Below are positions 1 to 5,353 of a DNA stretch of 7,145 bases, in pieces. The position numbers were made by a program, and so were the translations under genes. The stretch comes from Chloroflexota bacterium (GTDB lineage Bacteria; Chloroflexota; Anaerolineae; Promineifilales; Promineifilaceae): contig JAJRTP010000180.1 in NCBI GenBank assembly GCA_024278255.1, positions 1 through 7,145 of the forward strand. Direction: 5' to 3'. Numbering within the stretch: the stretch's first letter is position 1; the number at the start of each line of letters is the position of its first letter. Below the pieces are notes generated by a model. It did not search any database and was not told where the DNA came from. It worked only from the letters and a program-made list of their open reading frames with translations.

Positions 1-561
1 CTGGATTACGGCCCGGAATCGGTGACCCAGGCTAACGAAGCCGCTCGCGCCGCCGGCATCGCAGATCGAGTACATTTTGAGCAAGGGGATGCGGAACGGT
101 TGCCTTTCCCAGCCGGTTCTTTTGACGCGGTGATTTGCGAGTGCGCTTTTTGCACGTTTCCTAACAAGGCTGTAGCGGCAGCGGAATTTTACCGGGTGTT
201 GGGGGGAGACGGCCGTATCGCCCTCTCCGATCTCACCCGCACTGGCCCCCTGCCACCAGAACTGGAAAGCCTCATCGCCTGGATTGCCTGCATTGCCGAC
301 GCCCAACCGCTGGCCCGGTATGAAGCCATCCTGCAAACAGCCGGCTTTCACCTGACCGGCGCGGAACGCCACGACGAAGCGTTAGCCGAATTGGTACGCT
401 CGGTGCAAGGCAAGCTCCTGGCGGCGGAGTTGATGGTAAAGCTGGGCAAGCTGGATTTGCCGGAGGTTGATTTTGCCCAGGCGAAACAGATAGCCAAGAG
501 TGCAGCTGCGGCCGTGCGGCAGGGGAAGTTGGGATATGGGGTGGTTACGGCCGTGTGCTAG
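1..561 (+). CDS. Class I SAM-dependent methyltransferase, 3' part (5' end outside window)
   Basis: The frame is open from base 1 and reads LDYGPESV before the GTG at 22, so that GTG is not the start and the N-terminal SAM-binding glycine loop lies upstream of the window. What remains is 186 codons. The acidic D2 fits the end of beta-2, which binds the SAM ribose; G29-D30-A31 and the hydrophobic strand with F41-D42 fit the later Methyltransf_11/UbiE-type motifs. RVLGGDGRIALSDL matches the usual strand following the active site. A C-x-C-x2-C cluster (C46, C48, C51) follows the FDAVI strand, where catalytic or substrate residues often lie. The last ~60 residues are helical and match nothing I recognise. 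The substrate cannot be told. The gene ends in TAG only ten bases before the -35 box of the next operon. The family is clear; the specific function is unknown. Confidence 0.85.
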   Translation: MDYGPESVTQANEAARAAGIADRVHFEQGDAERLPFPAGSFDAVICECAFCTFPNKAVAAAEFYRVLGGDGRIALSDLTRTGPLPPELESLIAWIACIADAQPLARYEAILQTAGFHLTGAERHDEALAELVRSVQGKLLAAELMVKLGKLDLPEVDFAQAKQIAKSAAAAVRQGKLGYGVVTAVC

Positions 562-570
562 ATACTGCAT

Positions 571-598
571 TTGACAAACAACAACAACAATATACAAT
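571..598 (+). promoter_or_regulatory. Sigma-70-type promoter of the toxin-antitoxin operon
   Basis: A perfect -35 TTGACA (571-576) is followed after 16 bases by TACAAT (593-598), five of six matches to the -10 consensus. The spacer is mostly a (CAA)4 repeat (579-590). Transcription would begin near 605, giving a leader of about 38 bases. A second TACAAT lies exactly 20 bases downstream (613-618). TATACA (591-596) and CGTACA (611-616), also 20 bases apart, each differ by one base from the TGTACA core used by YefM-type antitoxins, so autoregulation here is plausible. The operator assignment is inference. Confidence 0.6.
579..590 (+). repeat. (CAA)4 trinucleotide repeat in the TA promoter spacer
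   Basis: Four CAA units fill most of the 16-base spacer between the -35 and -10 of the toxin-antitoxin promoter. Gain or loss of one unit would change the spacer to 19 or 13 bases, both outside the good range. Confidence 0.6.
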
Positions 599-631
599 AA
601 CAGCATATACCGTACAATTTATGCCGATTAA

Positions 632-637
632 ACGAGG
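632..637 (+). promoter_or_regulatory. Ribosome binding site of the antitoxin gene
   Basis: ACGAGG lies five bases before the ATG at 643 and supports that start over the in-frame ATGs at 655 and 664. It is the only clear Shine-Dalgarno-like sequence before a gene start in the window apart from coupled starts. Confidence 0.5.
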
Positions 638-642
638 TTGTT

Positions 643-930
643 ATGTATAAAATCATGCCTACAATGCCCGTGAGCGAATTACGCACAAAACAAGCAGCTA
701 TTCTGGCCCAACTGCACGAGACCCCCATCCTGCTTACCCAACGCGGCCACAGCGCCGGCGTGTTGGTTCACCCCGATCTATGGAATGAAATGGTAGAGTT
801 GCTGGATGATTTTGAGGACATTTTGATTGCTCAGGAACGAGCACAAGAAGCGGAAAGAGATACGGCCGTCATGCAACCCATCTCTGAGTTGCGCGCCAGT
901 CTGCAAGCGGACGGACTTTTAGATGAGTGA
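643..930 (+). CDS. Phd/YefM-family antitoxin of a type II toxin-antitoxin pair
   Basis: This 95-residue acidic protein should bind and neutralise the toxin encoded directly downstream, and repress the operon through its N-terminal DNA-binding part. The N-terminal run MPVSELRTKQAAILAQL, followed by PILLTQRGHSAGVLV and HPDLWNEM, follows the Phd/YefM fold: the ser-glu-leu-arg start, the 'ITQRG..aavLV' strand and a following helix. The C-terminal third, rich in Glu and Asp, would be the toxin-binding segment. Length is typical (about 80-95 residues). The ATG at 643 is chosen because of the ACGAGG five bases upstream; ATGs at 655 and 664 are possible. Its stop overlaps the toxin start by eight bases, the usual arrangement for translational coupling. 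It has its own promoter at 571-598. The family is well supported; the exact subfamily is not settled. Confidence 0.9.
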   Translation: MYKIMPTMPVSELRTKQAAILAQLHETPILLTQRGHSAGVLVHPDLWNEMVELLDDFEDILIAQERAQEAERDTAVMQPISELRASLQADGLLDE

Positions 931-1195
931 CAAAGAAACCTGGACGGTTTATTACCATCGAGATTTAGAGAAGGAAATCCGCCGTCTGCCCAAACCACAT
1001 ATCAAACACGTTTTAGAAGCCATCGAAACACTGGCCGTAAACCCTAAGCCAGGTAGCAGTAAAAAGATCAAAGGACACGATCTCTGGCGTATTCGCGTTG
1101 GCGTCTACCGCATTCTTTATAGCATTGATGAAGAAAATCGCATCATAAACACTTACCGTGTTGGTCACCGTAAAGCTGTCTACCGCAATTTGTAA
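923..1195 (+). CDS. RelE/ParE-superfamily toxin
   Basis: This 90-residue basic protein is the likely toxin of the pair. It starts with YYHRDLEKEIRRLP and ends with LWRIRVGVYRILYSID and VGHRKAVYR, the core strand and C-terminal signature of the RelE/ParE superfamily. RelE members cut mRNA in the ribosomal A site, whereas ParE members poison gyrase. The conserved Arg residues in WRIRVGVYR and the HR plus Tyr-Arg near the end fit the RelE mRNA-interferase group better, but this choice is inference. The length is normal and no residue looks missing, so it could be active. Its ATG lies within the antitoxin's last codons (8-base overlap), so translation is probably coupled. It ends in TAA, 31 bases before the next gene. 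Confidence 0.9.
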   Translation: MSDKETWTVYYHRDLEKEIRRLPKPHIKHVLEAIETLAVNPKPGSSKKIKGHDLWRIRVGVYRILYSIDEENRIINTYRVGHRKAVYRNL

Positions 1196-1209
1196 TTTGA
1201 CCAGCCAAC

Positions 1210-1226
1210 TATACTAAAATCATCTT
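1210..1226 (+). promoter_or_regulatory. Possible -10 element for leaderless transcription of the SDR gene
   Basis: TATACT (1210-1215) runs into TAAAAT (1215-1220), which ends six bases before the ATG at 1227. No Shine-Dalgarno sequence lies between them. With TAAAAT as the -10, transcription would start at or next to the A of the ATG. No good -35 is found at the right distance, so this is a weak call, supported mainly by the similar spacing at two other genes in the window. Confidence 0.35.
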
Positions 1227-1964
1227 ATGCGCACAATTATTACCGGCGGCACAGGACTAATCGGCCGTGAACTAACCCAACTACTAACCGCGGCGGGACA
1301 CGAAGTCATCGTCCTCAGCCGCGACCCGGCGCGGCGCAGCTTCCCGGAAGGGGTGCAAGGGGTGGCGTGGGATGGTCAGACGGGTCAGGGTTGGCAGCAT
1401 CTGGCCGACGGCGCGCACGCCATCGTCAACCTGGCCGGAGAACCCATTGCCGGCAGCAGCTTCCCCCCGCCCCGCTGGACAGAAGCCCGCAAACAACGCA
1501 TCCTGCAAAGCCGCCTGGACGCCGGGCAAGCTGTGGTGGCAGCCATCACGGCCGTATCCCACAAACCAACCGTCCTCATCCAGGCATCCGGCATCGATTA
1601 CTACGGCAATGTCCCCGGCGACGCGGAGGTGACGGAAGATTGGCCCAAAGGGACAGGCTTTCTGGCCGACGTGACGGAGCAGTGGGAAGCGTCTACGGCT
1701 GTTATCGAGGAAATGGGGGTACGCCGGGCTGTCATCCGCACCGGCATTGTGTTGAGCATGGCCGGGGGCGCGCTGCCGATGACGGTACGGCCGTTTCGAT
1801 TCTACGCAGGCGGACCGCTGGGCAACGGCCGTCAATGGTGGCCCTGGATTCACCTGCGCGACGAGGCGCGAGCCATCCAGTTCCTTATCGAAAACGAGGC
1901 AGCCAGAGGCGTCTTCAATCTGTGCGCACCCAATCCCGTCACGAACAAAGCGTTTGCCCGCTAA
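1227..1964 (+). CDS. TIGR01777-family SDR epimerase (YfcH/SulA-like), truncated by an in-frame TAA
   Basis: This is an NAD(P)-binding extended short-chain dehydrogenase/reductase. The Rossmann motif GGTGLIG (G7, G10, G13) is followed by an SRD (residues 31-33) after beta-2, which favours NADP(H). Further family landmarks are NLAGEPI, the YYG active-site region in ASGIDYYGN, FLADVTEQWE, RTGIVLS..GGAL, GGPLGNGRQ and WIHLRDEA. The family is widespread and its substrate is mostly unknown. The 245-residue product stops in NKAFAR, exactly where the DUF1731 C-terminal domain should begin. That domain follows in the same frame after the stop (see 1965-2159), so the original gene ran 1227-2159 with 310 codons, normal for the family. 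No Shine-Dalgarno sequence precedes the ATG. The truncated product keeps the cofactor domain but probably folds poorly or lacks part of the substrate site. The alternatives are a recent pseudogene, a sequencing error or readthrough. Confidence 0.85.
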   Translation: MRTIITGGTGLIGRELTQLLTAAGHEVIVLSRDPARRSFPEGVQGVAWDGQTGQGWQHLADGAHAIVNLAGEPIAGSSFPPPRWTEARKQRILQSRLDAGQAVVAAITAVSHKPTVLIQASGIDYYGNVPGDAEVTEDWPKGTGFLADVTEQWEASTAVIEEMGVRRAVIRTGIVLSMAGGALPMTVRPFRFYAGGPLGNGRQWWPWIHLRDEARAIQFLIENEAARGVFNLCAPNPVTNKAFAR

Positions 1965-2159
1965 ATCGGCCGTGTCCTGGGACGGCCGTCTGCCCTGCCC
2001 GCCCCCGCCTTTGCCCTGAAACTGGCTTTGGGCGAGATGGCTGGGCTGCTACTGGACGGCCGTCGCGCCATCCCCCACCGCCTGACCCAACTTGGCTTCA
2101 CCTTCCAGTTCCCCCACCTCCATGATGCCCTGATTGATGTACTGTCCATGAATAAATGA
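1965..2159 (+). pseudogene. Detached C-terminal (DUF1731) part of the SDR epimerase gene
   Basis: Reading on in the frame of the SDR gene after its TAA gives 64 codons up to TGA at 2157-2159. They begin IGRVLGRPSALPAPAFAL, continue LALGEMAGLLLDGRR and end GFTFQFPHLHDALIDVL. This is the standard C-terminus of TIGR01777 proteins (DUF1731: RP..lPvPafalrl.lGEma..ll.gqrv.P.rl...GF.F.fp.l..AL..l). No in-frame start codon with a ribosome site lies near its beginning, so it is unlikely to be made separately. No frameshift or other damage is present: a single C-to-T change from CAA is enough to explain the TAA. The decay, if real, is very recent. Confidence 0.85.
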
Positions 2160-2169
2160 CATTCGTCAA

Positions 2170-2198
2170 TTGTGACCGCGCTTCTTAATGGATACAAT
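2170..2198 (+). promoter_or_regulatory. Promoter of the lysyl oxidase gene, probably leaderless
   Basis: TTGTGA (2170-2175, four of six matches to the -35 consensus) and TACAAT (2193-2198, five of six to the -10) are separated by 17 bases. The -10 ends eight bases before the ATG at 2207, and no Shine-Dalgarno sequence is present in between. Transcription would therefore start at or within about two bases of the start codon. Confidence 0.5.
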
Positions 2199-2206
2199 CC
2201 GGCAAT

Positions 2207-4369
2207 ATGAATGGCAAACCACGATCTTCCTACTGGTTCATTTTCATCGTCGGCATTCTGATTATTTTGGTTAGTTGTCAGGAGAGCGGCACGGGTACGG
2301 CCGTATCTCCCACCGCCAAAGCCGGCAGCCAACCAACGGCCGTCCTGACCCAAATCACCAGCGCGCCGTCAACGACTGCCGCAGAAAACACCACGCCAGA
2401 AGAGGAAGAAACGGCTACGGCCGTATCCCCCACAACACCGCCCGATACCCCCGCCAAAACGCCCATGCCTGCCGATACGCCGCCGCCCTTACCCACCAGC
2501 CACGCCACCCCCAGCCAGGTTTCCTCTCCCACCGGCGAAGTGGGCGCTCTGATTGGCTTGACGCTGAACAGTACCGTTGGCGTTCTGCTGGATGAGCTGC
2601 CGGAAGGGGAACGGGACAGGATTGCGGCGGAAATTTTGCAACGGCCGTCAACCTATTGGGATAATCTGGCCCGCGAACAGGTGCGCCTCACCTACAACCG
2701 GCTCCACTTCCGCCCCTTCTTCTACGACCACCAGAAATGGCAGTTGCCCCTGCCCCCCAAAGACCTCTGGCAAATCGACCTCAGCCCGGACGGCCCCTAC
2801 CGCGCCACCGTAGACGGCCATGATCTCGTCCTGATAGATTACACCTACAGCAGCACCCTCCTCACCGACATTGCCTCCACCAAAGAAACCGAACCGGCCC
2901 TGAGCAAAGTCGGCGGAACTTGGGACGAACCCTTCATCCTGCCCCTGGACCCCACCCAACTGCGCCAGCGCACCGGCAACGCCTGCGTCAATGAAAGCGG
3001 CTTCCCGCCCAACAGCTTCGACGCCAAAAACTATTTCATTTACTTCGATTACACCTGCGAACCGGACAGCGTCGGCCCGGCCGGCTGCCATCGTAGCCAG
3101 TACGCCACCCTTTCCTGCCAGGATGCCTTAAACGGCCGTATCGGCACCATCGAAACCGCTATGCGCTTTGAACGCCAACCCTGGATTCGGGCCAACGCCG
3201 ACGCCGCGCGGGTAGGCGAAGTAGTGGCCGAAGGCGCGCCCGACATCATGGTCGTGGCCGACGATTTGAGCAATAACCACATCGTCTACCGCTACTTTTC
3301 CCCCAACTCCTGCGCTGCCCAGGAACAGTGCATCAGCGGTACCGGCTGGCGGCGGCTGCTCATGTTCAACGCCACCGCCCACAATCTGGGCACCGAAGCG
3401 TTAGCCATCGGCAAAGTCAACCGGGAAAACCCCCTCAACAACATGTTCGTCTACAACTCCTGCCACGATCATTACCACTTTGCCAACTACGGCGAATTTC
3501 AGTTCGGTTACTTTGACCAGCCCGCCAAACAAGCGTTCTGCGTGGAAAGCACTAGCCGTTTCAGTAACAACGAAGCCTCCCCCCTCACCCACGACTTCAC
3601 CTGTTCCAGCCAGGGCATTCAGGCCGGTTGGGTGGATGAGTACGTCGCCGGGTTGGACTGCCAATGGATTGACATCACCGATACCGTCACCGGCGACGAA
3701 CCCGTCACCCTGCCCCTCACCTTCCGCTTTAACCAGGATGGCTTCCTGTGCGAAGGCCAGCCCGTTCTGGATGAGAATGGTAAGCCGGTATGGGAACCAA
3801 CCGGCCTGCGCAACCAGCAGGGTATGCCCCTCAGCCGTCCCCAATGCGATTTTGTAGATGATTGGTATGCCACCAATGAAGGAACACGGGATGTGACTGT
3901 GCCGCCGGTAGGCAGCTACGTCACCGAGCCATGCCAAAACGGAGAAATCGGCCCCCGGCGCAACTGCGGCTTTACAGCGCAGCCTTTACCCTCCTTGCCT
4001 ACACCCACCCCGACTCCCACCGCCACACCGGATGAAGATGGCAACATCGTGGAAAATGGCCCAGAACCGAATTACCGCTGCCAACCGGGAGAACCGGTGG
4101 AGCTAACTTGCTCTCTGCCCGACCAGCAAGCCCCGCCCCAAGTCTTACGCATCTGCGAAACCAGCGCCATTCTTGGCGTAGGTACCGCCTGCACCTATAT
4201 AGCTGCCATTGCCAACACCACCATCAGCGGCCCCAACACGGCCGTTACCTTCACCTGCCCCGCCCCCCGCGACGAAAACGAACCCGGCGGCGACTACGCC
4301 TTCTACACCGCCCCCGCCTTCCCGGAAGATGAATCGGCTGCTGTGGTGTGTACGGCCGTTAATCAATAG
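2207..4369 (+). CDS. Lysyl oxidase-domain lipoprotein, copper- and lysine tyrosylquinone-dependent
   Basis: This 720-residue predicted lipoprotein has a basic N-terminus, a hydrophobic stretch (Y9-V22) and a lipobox LVSC with C24 as the lipidation site. A Thr/Pro/Ser linker (25-110) follows, then a region with four Cys that I do not recognise (about 115-340). The lysyl oxidase catalytic domain spans about 345-590, a second Pro/Thr linker about 597-608, and a six-Cys tail about 620-720. The copper motif is CHDHYHF with H420, H422 and H424. K441 in AKQAFCVE and Y479 in DEYVAGLDCQWID match human LOX K320 and Y355, which crosslink into the cofactor. DCQWIDITD is identical to the animal enzyme. 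Lysyl oxidases oxidatively deaminate lysine or other primary amines, using O2 and releasing H2O2 and an aldehyde. Here this would happen on the outer cell surface; the substrate is unknown. The start lacks a Shine-Dalgarno sequence. Domain identity is firm, by motif; activity is inferred. Confidence 0.88.
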   Translation: MNGKPRSSYWFIFIVGILIILVSCQESGTGTAVSPTAKAGSQPTAVLTQITSAPSTTAAENTTPEEEETATAVSPTTPPDTPAKTPMPADTPPPLPTSHATPSQVSSPTGEVGALIGLTLNSTVGVLLDELPEGERDRIAAEILQRPSTYWDNLAREQVRLTYNRLHFRPFFYDHQKWQLPLPPKDLWQIDLSPDGPYRATVDGHDLVLIDYTYSSTLLTDIASTKETEPALSKVGGTWDEPFILPLDPTQLRQRTGNACVNESGFPPNSFDAKNYFIYFDYTCEPDSVGPAGCHRSQYATLSCQDALNGRIGTIETAMRFERQPWIRANADAARVGEVVAEGAPDIMVVADDLSNNHIVYRYFSPNSCAAQEQCISGTGWRRLLMFNATAHNLGTEALAIGKVNRENPLNNMFVYNSCHDHYHFANYGEFQFGYFDQPAKQAFCVESTSRFSNNEASPLTHDFTCSSQGIQAGWVDEYVAGLDCQWIDITDTVTGDEPVTLPLTFRFNQDGFLCEGQPVLDENGKPVWEPTGLRNQQGMPLSRPQCDFVDDWYATNEGTRDVTVPPVGSYVTEPCQNGEIGPRRNCGFTAQPLPSLPTPTPTPTATPDEDGNIVENGPEPNYRCQPGEPVELTCSLPDQQAPPQVLRICETSAILGVGTACTYIAAIANTTISGPNTAVTFTCPAPRDENEPGGDYAFYTAPAFPEDESAAVVCTAVNQ

Positions 4370-4375
4370 TTACCA
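4370..4375. other. Convergent gene junction
   Basis: Only six bases separate the TAG of the lysyl oxidase gene (+) from the TAG of the Rpn-like gene (-). No hairpin with a T tract is visible on either strand, so transcripts from both sides probably run into each other or end by a factor-dependent route. Confidence 0.7.
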
Positions 4376-5320
4376 CTATTCCTCTGCATCAGGCAAGTAA
4401 AATGCTTCCAGAGAATCAACCAATAAAGCTTGTCGGTGCAATTCCTGTAAGACGGCCGTATCTGTTATTACCTTTACCTGTTCCATCAATTCTTCAGGAA
4501 GATCGCCAAAGCGCACGGTTAACGTGTCCAACAACATTTGTTGCATACCTTGCTCGATACCCTGCCGGTAAGCCTTAAGTTCAAATGGGGCCATATACGG
4601 TATATTTTCTTTCTCTTCATAAGCAATCACATCATTCATAAATTGATCCTCCAGTTCCGGGGGCAACGCCATTATCCAGGCAATAAACCGGAACAGATTG
4701 ATAATTTCCTGACGGCCGTACCCCTTTTGATACAACATCTTTGCCAACTTCAGTTTGACCGCATACCGTTCCTCCAGATTATGCTGCGTAGCCTGCGTTT
4801 GCAAATGGGCCATCGTCACAATGGCAAACGGATTGTCATTTTCCAGCAAACCATCCCAATCTGTCTGATAATCCAGCAATTTTGCTACCGGAAAACGCAG
4901 CAACACTTCGCAGCCAAACAACTCATACTCATACGAACCAGGCCGCCATTTTGGATTATCATCCGTCAACACGGCCAGACTGGCAACACGCCGCTTATAC
5001 CGGTCAAAAATGCGATAATTATAAACGTACATGCGTTCAGCAAATACGGTATCCGGTTGTCCCTGCACCTCAATGTGAATCAACACCCACACTTCGGCCC
5101 CGTCACCGCGACGAAAGACGCGCACCAGTTTATCCACCCGCCGGGAACCGCTTTCTGCCTCGCGCACAATTTGCCGCAGTTCCTTGTCCAGAAAACTGTA
5201 TCCCTTTTCCCAATCGATGGCCGCATATGCCTCTGGGAAAAAGAAAGCCAAAAAATCTGGTAGATACCGCTCAATAATTTCTTTCCAAGGCGTGTCGTAA
5301 TCCGTGCGCGGCATATCCAT
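4376..5320 (-). CDS. Rpn/YhgA-like PD-(D/E)XK nuclease-family protein with DUF4351-like tail
   Basis: This 314-residue protein opens with TPWKEIIERYLPDFLAFFFPE, a start typical of the 'Rpn family recombination-promoting nuclease/putative transposase' group. The PD-(D/E)XK core is visible as D63 (RRVDKLVRV), then VWVLIHIEVQ with E84 and Q86, followed by ERMYVYNYRIFDRY. The E-x-Q form, with Gln in place of the usual Lys, is common in this group. The C-terminus (LLDTLTVRFGDLPEELMEQV onward) resembles DUF4351, a helical tail found in cyanobacterial and Chloroflexota homologues. Rpn proteins in E. coli are DNA endonucleases that raise recombination; for DUF4351 members the role is unknown. No inverted repeats or target duplications flank it, so it is not a mobile element as it stands. 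It starts 33 bases after polA on the same strand. The ATG at 5320 has no Shine-Dalgarno sequence but has an extended -10 six bases upstream; an ATG at 5314 is the alternative. Confidence 0.8.
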   Translation of the reverse strand: MDMPRTDYDTPWKEIIERYLPDFLAFFFPEAYAAIDWEKGYSFLDKELRQIVREAESGSRRVDKLVRVFRRGDGAEVWVLIHIEVQGQPDTVFAERMYVYNYRIFDRYKRRVASLAVLTDDNPKWRPGSYEYELFGCEVLLRFPVAKLLDYQTDWDGLLENDNPFAIVTMAHLQTQATQHNLEERYAVKLKLAKMLYQKGYGRQEIINLFRFIAWIMALPPELEDQFMNDVIAYEEKENIPYMAPFELKAYRQGIEQGMQQMLLDTLTVRFGDLPEELMEQVKVITDTAVLQELHRQALLVDSLEAFYLPDAEE

Positions 5321-5326
5321 ACAGCC

Positions 5327-5335
5327 ATTATACCA
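5327..5335 (-). promoter_or_regulatory. Extended -10 promoter of the Rpn-like gene, probably leaderless
   Basis: On the minus strand TGG-TATAAT (5335 down to 5327) is a consensus -10 with the TG extension. It ends six bases before the ATG at 5320. No -35 match is found 16-18 bases upstream and no Shine-Dalgarno sequence lies before the start, which fits an extended -10 promoter giving a leaderless message. Confidence 0.55.
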
Positions 5336-5353
5336 AAAAATCGGCCGGTAATT

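Noticed and set aside
22..24. GTG as the start of the methyltransferase
   Set aside because: The same frame is open to base 1 and encodes the acidic SAM-ribose motif LDYGPES, so the gene begins outside the window.
603..624. Inverted repeat GCATA-N12-TATGC before the antitoxin
   Set aside because: Five-base arms do not extend inward or outward; too weak to call an operator by itself.
1284..1853. Long open frame on the minus strand over the SDR gene
   Set aside because: It is a shadow of the GC-rich coding strand: no family resemblance and composition as expected from the reverse complement of the SDR codons.
1962..1964. TAA recoded as a sense codon in this genome
   Set aside because: The toxin gene and polA both end properly with TAA, and TAG and TGA also serve as stops here, so general reassignment is not supported.
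3140..4237. Motif-free lysyl oxidase core as a horizontally acquired segment
   Set aside because: A gap of 1.1 kb is not very unlikely at one site per 340 bases, and catalytic domains are more constrained; base composition looks like the rest of the gene.
4376..5320. Insertion sequence or transposon
   Set aside because: The name of the Rpn family includes 'putative transposase', but no terminal inverted repeats or target duplications flank the gene.
5333..5353. Rho-independent terminator after polA (CGGCCG then a T run on the minus strand)
   Set aside because: The six-base palindrome has no room for a loop and no longer stem forms; the T run belongs to the spacer before the next gene's -10.
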